64,000 bases of DNA from Microvirga sp. (GTDB taxonomy: Bacteria; Pseudomonadota; Alphaproteobacteria; Rhizobiales; Beijerinckiaceae), in assembly GCA_031181145.1 (NCBI GenBank), contig JAPSLB010000025.1, positions 1 through 64,000 of the forward strand. The letters are read 5' to 3'. Positions 35,327-44,028 of the stretch are shown one piece after another. The notes beneath the pieces were generated by a model, which worked only from the letters and a program-made list of their open reading frames with translations, searched no databases and was not told where the DNA came from. Within the stretch, counting starts at the first letter, position 1. Every line of letters starts with the position of its first letter. A program made the position numbers and the translations under genes.

Positions 35327-36556
35327 ATGCCTTGCAATCACCGGGTCGCCCTGACGGCGGCGATCGGCACCATCGTCCTGGGGGCCCTGCCCGCCACGGC
35401 TCAAACGGCGGAGGCGATCTCCGACGGGGTGGTCAAGATCGGCGTGCTGAACGACCAGTCGGGCATCTATGCCGACATGGCCGGTCCGGGCTCGACCATC
35501 GCCGCCCAGATGGCCGTCGAGGATTTCGGCGGCAAGGTGCTTGGGAAACCCGTCGAGATCGTTTCGGGCGATCATCAGAACAAGCCCGATGTCGGCTCCG
35601 CCGTGGCCAATCGCTGGATCGACGTGGAGCAGGTGGATACCATCGTCGATCTTCCCACGTCGTCCGTCATGCTAGCCATCCAGGAGATCGGCCGTCAGAA
35701 AAATCGTTTGATCATCGCATCGACGGGCGGATCCTCGGATTTCACCGGCAAGTTCTGCTCACCCGTCGGCATTCACTGGACCTATGACACCTACGGGCTC
35801 GCGGTCGGCACGGGACAGCCCCTCGCAAGCCGCGGTCCCTGGTTCTTTCTGACCGCGGACTATGCCTTCGGGCACGCGCTGGAGCGCGATACCGCCGATG
35901 CCGTGATCAAGGCCGGCGGCAAGGTCGCCGGCGGCGTGAGACACCCTCAGGGCAACCACGACTTCTCCTCGTTCCTCCTCCAGGCCCAAAGCTCGGGAGC
36001 CAAGATCATCGGCATCGCCAATTCCGGTGCGGATACGGTGAATGCGATCAAGCAGGCCCACGAGTTCGGGATGACGGATTCCGGCCTGCAGCTCGCCGGC
36101 CTCTACATGCATATCACTGATGTCCATGCCATTGGCCTCGAACAGGCGCAGGGCCTCCTGATGACCCAGGCCTTCTATTGGGACCTCAATGACGAGACGC
36201 GTGCCTGGTCGAAGCGCTTCTACGAGCGCCACAAGGCCATGCCGACGATGGGTCAGGCGGGCGTCTACTCGTCAATCATCCATTACCTCAGGGCCATCGA
36301 GGCCGCCGGCACGGACGAGGCGCAGGCCGTCGCGAAGAAGATGAAGGAGCTGCCGGTGAACGACTTCTTCGCCAAGAACGGCAAGGTTCGCGAAGACGGA
36401 CGCATGGTCCACGATCTCTACGTGCTCGAGGTGAAGAAGCCGGAGGAATCCCGCGAACCCTGGGACTACCTCAAACTGATCCGCACCATCCCGGGCGACG
36501 AGGCCTTCCGCCCAATCTCGGACAGCGAATGCCCGCTCGTCAAGGTGAGCCAATAA
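35327..36556 (+). CDS. LivK-type periplasmic binding protein, orphan
   Basis: This 409-aa protein has a signal peptide (LTAAIGTIVLGALPATAQT) and a type I periplasmic-binding fold (VVKIGVLNDQSGIYADMAGP, GSTIAAQMAVEDFGG, FFLTADYAFGHALERDTADA). The fold group (often called urea/short-chain amide or branched-chain) does not name the ligand. No permease or ATPase adjoins it, so it must share a transporter encoded elsewhere. A strong hairpin follows its stop. Confidence 0.88.
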   Translation: MPCNHRVALTAAIGTIVLGALPATAQTAEAISDGVVKIGVLNDQSGIYADMAGPGSTIAAQMAVEDFGGKVLGKPVEIVSGDHQNKPDVGSAVANRWIDVEQVDTIVDLPTSSVMLAIQEIGRQKNRLIIASTGGSSDFTGKFCSPVGIHWTYDTYGLAVGTGQPLASRGPWFFLTADYAFGHALERDTADAVIKAGGKVAGGVRHPQGNHDFSSFLLQAQSSGAKIIGIANSGADTVNAIKQAHEFGMTDSGLQLAGLYMHITDVHAIGLEQAQGLLMTQAFYWDLNDETRAWSKRFYERHKAMPTMGQAGVYSSIIHYLRAIEAAGTDEAQAVAKKMKELPVNDFFAKNGKVREDGRMVHDLYVLEVKKPEESREPWDYLKLIRTIPGDEAFRPISDSECPLVKVSQ

Positions 36557-36566
36557 CCCCCACGAA

Positions 36567-36593
36567 GCAGGGCCGCCCGCGAGGCGGCCCTGC
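36567..36593 (+). terminator. Perfect GC-rich hairpin after the binding protein gene
   Basis: GCAGGGCCGCC and GGCGGCCCTGC pair perfectly (11 bp) around CGCGA, 10 nt after the stop. It has no long U-run but is the clearest terminator-like structure in the window. Confidence 0.75.
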
Positions 36594-36757
36594 CCGTTCA
36601 TCAACACGCCTTATTGCCAAGGCATGCCCGCCGTGAACACCCGAGACGAGTGCACGGGCATTTGATAGGATCGGGCTACACAGAAACATCCTGCCAGGTC
36701 CGGCCCGTTAGGACCCGGAGTCCTCGGCACTTATCGGCAGACATTGGGGAAGCGCTC

Positions 36758-38398
36758 GTGACTTCGACTGTTTACGACACGAATCTCGATAAGAATCCGG
36801 CGAATTACCAGTCGTTATCGCCCCTCCCGTTCCTGGAGCGGGCCGCAAGCGTTCACCCCGAACATACGGCCATCATCCACGGCTCCCTACGGCGCAGCTA
36901 CCGCGACTTCTATGCCCGCTCCCGGCGCCTCGCATCGGCTCTGACCCGGCGCGGGATCGGGCGTGGCGACACGGTATCCGTGGTGCTTCCCAATACCCCG
37001 GCCATGCTCGAATGCCATTATGGCGTGCCCATGGCGGGGGCGGTGCTCAACACGCTCAACACCCGCCTCGACGCCAAGATCATCGCCTTCTCCCTCGAGC
37101 ACAGCGGCGCAAAAGTGCTCATCACGGACCGGGAGTACTCGGGCGTCGTGAAGGCCGCTCTCGAGCTCATCGCCGTCAAGCCTCTCGTCATCGACTACGA
37201 CGATCCCGAGTTCAGCGGCCCGGGAGAGCGCCTGGGCACTCTCGAATATGAGGATCTTCTGGCCGAGGGCGATCCTGACTTCGCCTGGAGCCTGCCCGGC
37301 GACGAGTGGGACGCCATCACCCTGAACTACACGTCCGGTACGACAGGCGATCCGAAGGGCGTCGTCTATCATCACCGCGGTGCGTATCTGCTCGCGATGG
37401 GCAACATCGTCACCGGCGCCATGGGCCAGCACTCCGTTTACCTGTGGACGCTGCCCATGTTCCACTGCAACGGCTGGTGCTTTCCCTGGTCGCTCTCGAT
37501 CGTCGCCGGTACGCATGTCTGCCTGCGCGCCGTGCGCTCGAAGCCCATGTACGACGCTCTGGCCGAACACGGGGTCACCCATCTCTGCGGCGCGCCGATC
37601 GTCATGTCGACGCTCCTCAATGCTCCCGCTGCTGAAAAACGCGCGTTCCCCCAGACGGTCCGTTTCATGACGGCCGCCGCCCCGCCGCCTGAAGCCGTGC
37701 TCGCCGCCATGAAGGATGCGGGTTTCGACGTCACGCATCTCTATGGCCTGACGGAGGTTTACGGCCCCGCGGTCGTCAACGAATGGCACGCGGATTGGGA
37801 CAAGCTGTCGCCTGCGGAATATGCGGCGAGGAAGGCGCGCCAGGGCGTGCGTTATCCGGTCCTGGAGGCGCTCGACGTGCTCGACCCGGAAACCATGCAA
37901 CCCGTGCCGGCGGACGGAAAGACCCTCGGCGAGGTGATGTTCCGCGGCAACGTCGTGATGAAGGGCTATCTCAAGAACCCCGCCGCGACCGAGAAGGCCT
38001 TCGCGGGCGGCTGGTTCCATTCCGGCGATCTCGGCGTGAAATATCCCGACGGTTATGTGCAGCTCAAGGACCGCTCGAAGGACATCATCATCTCCGGCGG
38101 CGAGAACATCTCCTCCATTGAGGTGGAGGATGCGCTCTACAAGCACCCTGCGGTCCAGGCGGTCGCCGTGGTCGCGATGCCCGACGAGAAATGGGGCGAG
38201 ACTCCCTGCGCCTTCGTAGAGCTAAGGGCTGATCAGTCGGCGACGGCCGAAGACCTCATCGCCTGGTGCAGACAGCACCTCGCCTCCTTCAAGTGCCCGC
38301 GTACGGTGATCTTCACCGAGTTGCCGAAAACCTCCACCGGCAAGATCCAGAAGTTCCAGCTGCGCGACATGGCGCGGGCCCATGCACGCAGCGCGTAG
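36758..38398 (+). CDS. Acyl-CoA synthetase (AMP-forming)
   Basis: This 546-aa ANL-superfamily enzyme has the P-loop LNYTSGTTGDPKGV, the A5 motif LYGLTEVYGP, WFHSGDLGVKYPDGYVQLKD with KDIIISGGENIS, and the catalytic Lys in PKTSTGKIQKFQLRD. It resembles the medium-chain/AlkK/FadD3-like group, activating a fatty or aromatic acid to CoA. The start is GTG at 36758 with GGGGA 7-11 nt upstream; the longer frame runs into the preceding hairpin region. The enoyl-CoA hydratase gene is convergent. Confidence 0.9.
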   Translation: MTSTVYDTNLDKNPANYQSLSPLPFLERAASVHPEHTAIIHGSLRRSYRDFYARSRRLASALTRRGIGRGDTVSVVLPNTPAMLECHYGVPMAGAVLNTLNTRLDAKIIAFSLEHSGAKVLITDREYSGVVKAALELIAVKPLVIDYDDPEFSGPGERLGTLEYEDLLAEGDPDFAWSLPGDEWDAITLNYTSGTTGDPKGVVYHHRGAYLLAMGNIVTGAMGQHSVYLWTLPMFHCNGWCFPWSLSIVAGTHVCLRAVRSKPMYDALAEHGVTHLCGAPIVMSTLLNAPAAEKRAFPQTVRFMTAAAPPPEAVLAAMKDAGFDVTHLYGLTEVYGPAVVNEWHADWDKLSPAEYAARKARQGVRYPVLEALDVLDPETMQPVPADGKTLGEVMFRGNVVMKGYLKNPAATEKAFAGGWFHSGDLGVKYPDGYVQLKDRSKDIIISGGENISSIEVEDALYKHPAVQAVAVVAMPDEKWGETPCAFVELRADQSATAEDLIAWCRQHLASFKCPRTVIFTELPKTSTGKIQKFQLRDMARAHARSA

Positions 38399-38433
38399 GA
38401 CGTGTGAAATGCAAGGCCGGAAAAAGGACGCTG

Positions 38434-39231
38434 CTAGCGTCCCTTCCACACGGGCTTGCGCTTGTCGATGAAGGCATCGATGCCTTCCGCCGCATCCTCG
38501 GCCATCATGTTGCAGGCCATCACCTGGCCTGCATAGGCATAGGCCTCTTCCAGGCTCATGCTGCGCTGGCGGCCGAACATGGCCTTACCGGTGCGGATCG
38601 CGACAGGACTCTTGGAGCAGATGTCGGACGTGAGAGAGGCGACGGCCGCATCGAGTTCCACATTCGGCACGACGCGATTGATCAGGCCATAGGAGAGCGC
38701 CTCGGCGGCCGAGATGAAGCGCCCCGTCACCAGCATCTCGAAAGCCTGCTTGGGTGCGACGTTGCGGGAGAGCGCGACCGCCGGCGTGGAGCAGAAGAGG
38801 CCCACATTGATGCCGGAGACGGCGAATGTCGCGCTCTCGGCAGCCACGGCGAGATCGCAGGACGCGACGAGCTGGCACCCTGCCGCCGTTGCCATGCCCT
38901 GGACGCGAGCGATCACCGGAACCGGCAGGTTCACGATGCTCTGCATGACGCGCCCGCACCGCCGGAACAGATCCTCGTAGTATTCCTGACGCGGGTTGGA
39001 ACGCATCTGCTTGAGATCGTGACCTGCGCAGAACGCCTTGCCCGCGGCCGCGATCACGACGCAACGGACGTTCTCGTCGGCGGCCAATTCGTCCAGGTTC
39101 TGCTGCAGCGCCTCCAGCATCTCCTCGGACAGCGCATTGTACTGGCCGGGCCGGTTCAGCGTCAGGGTCGCGACTCCCTCCCGCTCTTCGCGAATCAGGA
39201 TGGGCTCATCGGAAGCAATCTGCACGCTCAT
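38434..39231 (-). CDS. Enoyl-CoA hydratase/isomerase-family protein
   Basis: This 265-aa crotonase has the CoA/oxyanion motifs AAAGKAFCAGHDLKQM and IARVQGMATAAGCQLVASCD, and LFCSTPAVALSRNV. Where typical hydratases carry the first Glu, the motif reads Thr-Ala-Ala-Gly, and the second position region is FCSTP, so activity may differ from simple hydration. GGAGAGAGG precedes the ATG at 39231. The gene is convergent with the acyl-CoA synthetase. Confidence 0.88.
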   Translation of the reverse strand: MSVQIASDEPILIREEREGVATLTLNRPGQYNALSEEMLEALQQNLDELAADENVRCVVIAAAGKAFCAGHDLKQMRSNPRQEYYEDLFRRCGRVMQSIVNLPVPVIARVQGMATAAGCQLVASCDLAVAAESATFAVSGINVGLFCSTPAVALSRNVAPKQAFEMLVTGRFISAAEALSYGLINRVVPNVELDAAVASLTSDICSKSPVAIRTGKAMFGRQRSMSLEEAYAYAGQVMACNMMAEDAAEGIDAFIDKRKPVWKGR

Positions 39232-39354
39232 GGATCCTCTCTCCTGACTCCACATTTAAGCGCGTTGCCCGATGGAGCCAAGCTGAATAAGCTGACGCCC
39301 AACAAACAGCGCGGCCGTTTCCATGCCGCAGCGTCAAAAAAGGGAGGAGGCCCC

Positions 39355-39948
39355 ATGAGCAAGGCGCCGATCAGCCGTTTCCCCACGCCGGAGATCGCCG
39401 ATCTGCCGGACGATATCCGGACGCGCATCCTCGCCGTCCAGGAGAAGTCGGGCTTCGTGCCGAACGTCTTCCTTGTCCTGGCCCGCCGCCCCGACGAGTT
39501 CCGCGCCTTCTTCGCCTACCACGACGCGCTGATGGACAAGCCGGGGAATCTCTCCAAAGCGGAACGTGAGATGATCGTGGTTGCGACGAGCAATGCGAAC
39601 CAGTGTCAGTATTGCGTGGTCGCGCACGGGGCGATCCTGCGCATCAGGGCGAAGAACCCGCTGATCGCCGATCAGATCGCCATCAACTACCGCAAGGCAG
39701 ACATAACGGACCGGCAGAAGGCGATGCTCGACTTCGCCATGAAGGTCGCCTTCGAGGCCTATGCCGTGAACGATGCGGACTTGGCCCGCCTGAGCGCCCA
39801 CGGGTTCAGCGAGGAGGACGCCTGGGACATCGCCGCGATCGCGGCCTTCTTCGGCATGTCGAATCGCATGGCCAACGTCACGAGCATGCGCCCCAACGAC
39901 GAATTCTACACGTTGGGCAGGACAGAGACCCCGGCCGCCAGCCGGTGA
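39355..39948 (+). CDS. Peroxidase-related (AhpD/carboxymuconolactone decarboxylase-like) protein
   Basis: This 197-aa protein of the AhpD-like superfamily has the redox motif CQYCVVAHGAIL (CxxC plus His) and the family end FFGMSNRMANVTSMRPNDEF typical of the 'uncharacterised peroxidase-related enzyme' group. It probably handles peroxides or alkylhydroperoxides. A strong AGGGAGGAGG fixes the ATG; the long upstream open frame is antisense to the hydratase gene. Confidence 0.88.
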   Translation: MSKAPISRFPTPEIADLPDDIRTRILAVQEKSGFVPNVFLVLARRPDEFRAFFAYHDALMDKPGNLSKAEREMIVVATSNANQCQYCVVAHGAILRIRAKNPLIADQIAINYRKADITDRQKAMLDFAMKVAFEAYAVNDADLARLSAHGFSEEDAWDIAAIAAFFGMSNRMANVTSMRPNDEFYTLGRTETPAASR

Positions 39949-40005
39949 TGTCGGCGGCAGGCCCGCCCGTCTCCGGCCTCCAGGGCGCTCCGGCCCGAGC
40001 TCTCG

Positions 40006-40686
40006 TCAGGCGGCCGTGAGAATCTCGTCGGCGGGCCCGAAGAACTCGTAGTGGGTGCGGGTCGACCGAGCCCCGGCGACGGCCAGCCCGCCCACGAAGG
40101 CTCGCAGGAACGGCCGCGGACCGCAGAGGTAGTAACCCGCCTCGGGCCGCGACTCGACGTGGAAGGTCGTGGCCCGGATGTTGGAGTGGGCCCCGGCCAG
40201 GGACCGGACGCGGTCCTTCATGGCATGGGTCGACCCGTTCAGCGTGCCGTGCACGTAATGGGTGGCCTTGTTGTGGGGTACCGGGCCGCGATGGTCTCAA
40301 GGATGCCATCATCGAGGTGAGCCCGACGCCGCCGCTCAGGAGCGCCACCGGCCAGGGCGATTCCTCGTTGAGGAAGAAGCCGCCCGCGGGCGGCGCGACC
40401 TCGAGGACGGCCCCGCCTTCGGTGTTGTCGTGCATCCAGATGGACACGATGCCCTGCGGCTCCCGCTTCACAGTGATGCGGTAGGTCTCGCCGTTCGGCG
40501 CGCTGGAGATGCTGTAGTTGCGTTTGAGCGGAGCTGGTCCGGAATGTCGATCCAGAAGGTCAGGGTACTGGCCGGGTTGATGCCGCAGCACTGGCTGCCC
40601 GTCCTCCGGCCGAAGCACGAAGGAGGTGACGATGGTGCGAGGGCACCGAGATTGTCGATGTTCTGGGCGTAAGCCAGAACGGCCAT
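40006..40686 (-). pseudogene. hmp: Flavohemoprotein (NO dioxygenase) remnant with deletions and frameshifts
   Basis: Three frames together read parts of an Hmp protein. A scrap of the globin domain (AVLAYAQNIDNLGAL) jumps to the FAD domain (RPEDGQPVLRHQPGQY, then LTFWIDIPDQ in another frame, then LKRNYSISSAPNG). The NAD domain follows (PVALLSGGVGLTSMMASL), then another shift before YYLCGPRPFLRAFVGGLAVA and the C-terminal THYEFFGPADEIL. Most of the globin domain is missing and at least three frame changes are needed, so no active enzyme is made. Confidence 0.9.
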
Positions 40687-40870
40687 GGCTAGCGCCTTGG
40701 GCCGGGAGCCGATCTCTCCCTAAAGGATGTTGCTGACCACCCTTGACCGCAGGATCGGAATAGCAGGCCGATCTGCCGGATATGGATGTTCTGGCGCTCC
40801 AACCCTCGACCGGGAGCAGGAGTAACGCGGCCGATGGAAGCAGGTTCGGAGCCGCCCGGACCGGCCCCTC

Positions 40871-41848
40871 TCATCCCGGAACTTTCGGCATCACGGCGAC
40901 TTGCGCGTAGCGCCGAGCGAGCACCGCCCCGACGAGGATCTGAATCTGGTTGTAGACCATGATCGGCAGCACGATCATGCCGAACCCGGGAGCGGCCGCG
41001 AACAGCACCTTGGCCAGCGGCAGGCCCGACGCCAAGCTCTTCTTCGAGCCGCAGAACACCGCGGCGATCTCGTCCCCCCGGGAGAAGCCGAAACGTCGGG
41101 CGACGAAGGCCGTGACCGCCAGCACGATCGCCAGCAGCACCAGGCACAGCACCGCCGTCAGGGCCACGCTGGCCGGCGGGAGCCGGGACCACAATCCATC
41201 GACCACCGACTGCGAGAACGCCGTGTAGACGATCAGCAGGATGATGGCCTGATCGAGATGGCCGATCCGGCGCTCGTGCCGGGTCATGACACCGGCCAGC
41301 CATGGGCGGGCCGCCTGACCGGCTGCGAACGGGACCAGGAGCTGAAGGACCACATCGCCCAAGGCCCTGGCGAGGTCGAAGCCGCCCTCGAAGGAGGTCC
41401 GGGCGAGCAGCGACAGCAGCACCGGCGTCAGCAGCAGACCGAAGACGTTGGACGCCGCCGAGCTGCAGATCGCCGCCGGCACGTTGCCCTTCGCCATGGC
41501 GGTGAACGCAATGGACGACGAGACCGCCGATGGCAACGCCGCAAGATAAAGGAAGCCTAAGAGCAGGTCGGCCGGCATCCACGCCGGTGGCAGGACACCG
41601 AACGGCATCACGGCCAAGGGAAAGACCACGAAGGTGATGGCGAAGATGAAGAGGTGCAGCCGCCATTGGACGAGCCCCTCGATCACCACCTCCCTCGGCA
41701 GAGCCGCACCGTGGACGAAAAACAGCAACGCGATGCCGAGGATCCCTAACGTGTCGAGAGCCTCGGCGCTCGCACCCTGGGCCGGGATGATGCTGGCGAC
41801 GGCGACGGCCGCCATGATCAGAAAGAGAAACGGGTCGATCTTGCGCAT
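40871..41848 (-). CDS. Bile acid:sodium symporter-family (BASS, SBF-like) transporter
   Basis: This 325-aa membrane protein has about ten helices and the BASS/YfeH-like motifs MRKIDPFLFLIMAAVAVASI, FFVHGAALPREVV, LAALPSAVSSSIAFTAMAKG and AAVFCGSKKSLASGLPLAKV. Substrates of this branch are mostly unknown organic anions. The start MRKIDPF is preferred over a polar 20-codon extension. A 50-aa membrane gene and a divergent GntR regulator lie upstream. Confidence 0.88.
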   Translation of the reverse strand: MRKIDPFLFLIMAAVAVASIIPAQGASAEALDTLGILGIALLFFVHGAALPREVVIEGLVQWRLHLFIFAITFVVFPLAVMPFGVLPPAWMPADLLLGFLYLAALPSAVSSSIAFTAMAKGNVPAAICSSAASNVFGLLLTPVLLSLLARTSFEGGFDLARALGDVVLQLLVPFAAGQAARPWLAGVMTRHERRIGHLDQAIILLIVYTAFSQSVVDGLWSRLPPASVALTAVLCLVLLAIVLAVTAFVARRFGFSRGDEIAAVFCGSKKSLASGLPLAKVLFAAAPGFGMIVLPIMVYNQIQILVGAVLARRYAQVAVMPKVPG

Positions 41849-41911
41849 TGTCGGCTCGTGTTGAAGTGTCGGACTGACCCGCGGCAGCGCGCCGGCCAGC
41901 CCTGTCATGGC

Positions 41912-42064
41912 TCACAGGCTCCGAACGAGGCCGTCGACGACGATCCAGACGAACATCGGATAGATCGGAAGCCCAATGGCGGTGCCGATGAGGCGGCCCA
42001 AACGGACTGCCGGATCAGGGGTGGGTTCATCGCCGAAAAATCGGTCTGCAATCGTGGTCCTCAT
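41912..42064 (-). CDS. 50-aa single-helix membrane protein
   Basis: The frame MRTTIADRFFGDEPTPDPAV continues with RLGRLIGTAIGLPIYPMFVW and IVVDGLVRSL, giving one probable membrane helix. GGAGGAG lies 8-14 nt before the ATG, a strong start signal. It lies 63 nt upstream of the BASS transporter start on the same strand. Its function is unknown; it may be an accessory subunit. Confidence 0.6.
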   Translation of the reverse strand: MRTTIADRFFGDEPTPDPAVRLGRLIGTAIGLPIYPMFVWIVVDGLVRSL

Positions 42065-42209
42065 CAGACGTTCTCCTCCGCTCTCCTGAGCCGTTTTTCT
42101 TCCTCGGCATCGTCCCGGCGGAACGCGGACGCATAATCCTCGCCCGTTCCGCCGGATGCTCCCGCGACTTTCGCGTCCGGCTCGGGCCTGTTACATAGGC
42201 CAAGTACTT

Positions 42210-42228
42210 ATTGGTCCGAAAATTGGTC
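42210..42228. promoter_or_regulatory. Two direct ATTGGTC repeats before the GntR gene
   Basis: ATTGGTC occurs at 42210-42216 and 42222-42228, 12 bp apart, just before the GntR start and in the gap shared with the divergent transporter unit. TGGTC half-sites are usual for FadR-type GntR proteins, though normally inverted. Confidence 0.4.
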
Positions 42229-42236
42229 TGGAACTC

Positions 42237-42929
42237 ATGCCCCGGGCACGCCTGACGACGGAGAAGGCCACGCGCCGCCTCCGCGCCCATCTGCACCAGC
42301 GGGCGTATAGTCCGCAGGACCGGCTGGAGCCGGAGCGGGTCCTGGCGCCCAAGATCGGCTGCAGCCGCGAGACCTTGCGCGCCGCGCTCGATGTCCTGGA
42401 GAAGGAGGGGCTCATCTGGCGTCATGTGGGCCAGGGCACATTCGTGGGACCGCGCCCGCCCCATGAGCCGATCCGTCCGTCGGTCCTGGCCGAGATGGCG
42501 TCCCCGGCAGACGTGCTCGATGCCCGGCTCCTGGTCGAGCCGCCCATCGCCGGGGCCGCAGCGCTGCGAGCCACGGCGGAGGACATCGCTCTCCTCCGGG
42601 ACCATGCCCTGCGGAGCAGTCAGGCACCCGACTGGCAGGCCTATGAGCAGGCGGACGATGCCTTCCACAAGGGGATTGCCCGGATCACCGGCAATCCGCT
42701 GCTGATTGCCTTTCTGGACGTTCTGTCGTCGGTGCGCGGCCGCGCCCGCTGGCAGCGGCAGCACGACCTCGCCTTCCGCCGGGCTCGCAAGAAGGAATAC
42801 GCGGCGCAGCAGGGACGCATGCATCTGGACATCGTCGCGGCCATCGCGGCGCGCGACCCGGAGGCCGCCAGACAGGCTATGTTCGACCACCTGAGCGCCA
42901 TTCGGGCCATCATGGTCCAGGAGTTGTAG
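42237..42929 (+). CDS. GntR-family regulator (FCD subfamily)
   Basis: This 230-aa regulator starts MPRARLTTEKATRRLRAHLH with a winged helix (LAPKIGCSRETLRAALDVLE, KEGLIWRHVGQGTFV) and an FCD domain (DARLLVEPPIAGAAALRATA, DDAFHKGIARITGNPLL). It is divergent from the 50-aa membrane gene and BASS transporter, which it probably controls. The start is chosen for the HTH position; no clear ribosome binding site is seen. Confidence 0.86.
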   Translation: MPRARLTTEKATRRLRAHLHQRAYSPQDRLEPERVLAPKIGCSRETLRAALDVLEKEGLIWRHVGQGTFVGPRPPHEPIRPSVLAEMASPADVLDARLLVEPPIAGAAALRATAEDIALLRDHALRSSQAPDWQAYEQADDAFHKGIARITGNPLLIAFLDVLSSVRGRARWQRQHDLAFRRARKKEYAAQQGRMHLDIVAAIAARDPEAARQAMFDHLSAIRAIMVQEL

Positions 42930-43053
42930 AGGCCACGCCGCCGGAAGGCGGAAAGATCCGCGGCGTCAGCCAGAGATTCTGTCCAGGCCATTGGATTTTT
43001 CGTGCCTCGATCCTACCTCTCGGAGGAGCTTTGGCACATCGCTGGAGGTATTC

Positions 43054-43221
43054 ATGAACCCCACCGGTTCCCAATGGACCTATGAAGCCGTCCAAACTCT
43101 CATCGCTTTGGCCAAGGAGGGAGCGCCCGCCTCGGTGATCAGTCTTAAGCTGAAACGTCCGATCAGCGAGGTTCGGGCCAAGATCGTGGATCTGGGGCTT
43201 GCTACCCCCGCAGAGGCCTGA
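43054..43221 (+). CDS. 55-aa hypothetical protein
   Basis: The protein begins MNPTGSQWTYEAVQTLIALA and contains KEGAPASVISLKLKRPISEV. It looks like a small two-helix, HTH-like regulator domain common as a stand-alone protein in Rhizobiales. GGAGG is 5 nt upstream of the ATG. Its end overlaps the convergent pseudouridine synthase gene by 20 bp. Confidence 0.6.
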   Translation: MNPTGSQWTYEAVQTLIALAKEGAPASVISLKLKRPISEVRAKIVDLGLATPAEA

Positions 43222-44008
43222 GCAGGTCCGGGGCGGTGCGGACTGGAAGATCCAGCCTCGCCTTCTCGGCAGGCGTCAGATGCCGGACCGCGCCCCTGGG
43301 CAGGTCGCCTAGTTGCACTCCCCCGACATCGACGCGCACGAGCCGGAGCACATCCGCACCGTGAGCACCGAGCAGGCGCCGGATCTGGCGGTTCCTGCCC
43401 TCGCTGAGGATGATCTCGAGCCATGCGTTGCGGATGCCGGCACGGAGCAGGCTCGCCGATTTCGCGACAAGACGCTCGCCGTCGAGCACCATGCCCGCCT
43501 GAAGCCGTTCCAGCATTCCCTCAACCGGCAGGCGGTCGATCTGGACGTGATAGATCTTTTCGACGTTCGATACGGGATCCAGCACGCGCTGCGCCCAGCG
43601 CGTGTCATTGGTCATCAGGAGCAGCCCCTCGCTCGCCTTGTCGAGGCGCCCCACGGGCGCAACGAACGGAAGATCGTGTCCCTCCAGGCACTCGTAGACC
43701 GTAGCCCGCTCGTGCGGGTCGTCGCGGGTCGTGACCAGGCCGCGAGGCTTGTTGAGCATCAGGTAGACCTTGCGCTCGGCCACGACCGGATCACCGTCCA
43801 CGGAGATGCGAGCGCGTCCCGGATCGACACGGGTGGCGATGTTGCGGGCAACCCGGCCATCGACGCGGACGCGCCCCTCGGCGATCAGGGTCTCGGCTTG
43901 CGTGCGGGAGCAGAATCCGAGCTTCGACAGGGCGCGCGGCAGGCTGACCGCGGCGCCGCTCGAACGCCGCGGACTGCTCGCGCCCCGTGATCGGGGCGGT
44001 GGTTTCAT
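43202..44008 (-). CDS. RsuA/RluB-family pseudouridine synthase
   Basis: This 268-aa enzyme has an S4 RNA-binding domain (SLPRALSKLGFCSRTQAETL, IAEGRVRVDGRVARN) and a catalytic domain with GRLDKASEGLLLMTND (catalytic Asp), LNKPRGLVTT and GRNRQIRRLLGAHG. It isomerises uridine in rRNA. The N-terminus is Arg/Ser-rich. It starts 20 nt after the glutamate dehydrogenase stop. Confidence 0.92.
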   Translation of the reverse strand: MKPPPRSRGASSPRRSSGAAVSLPRALSKLGFCSRTQAETLIAEGRVRVDGRVARNIATRVDPGRARISVDGDPVVAERKVYLMLNKPRGLVTTRDDPHERATVYECLEGHDLPFVAPVGRLDKASEGLLLMTNDTRWAQRVLDPVSNVEKIYHVQIDRLPVEGMLERLQAGMVLDGERLVAKSASLLRAGIRNAWLEIILSEGRNRQIRRLLGAHGADVLRLVRVDVGGVQLGDLPRGAVRHLTPAEKARLDLPVRTAPDLLRPLRG

Positions 44009-44028
44009 GATGGTGTTGTTCCGGTACG

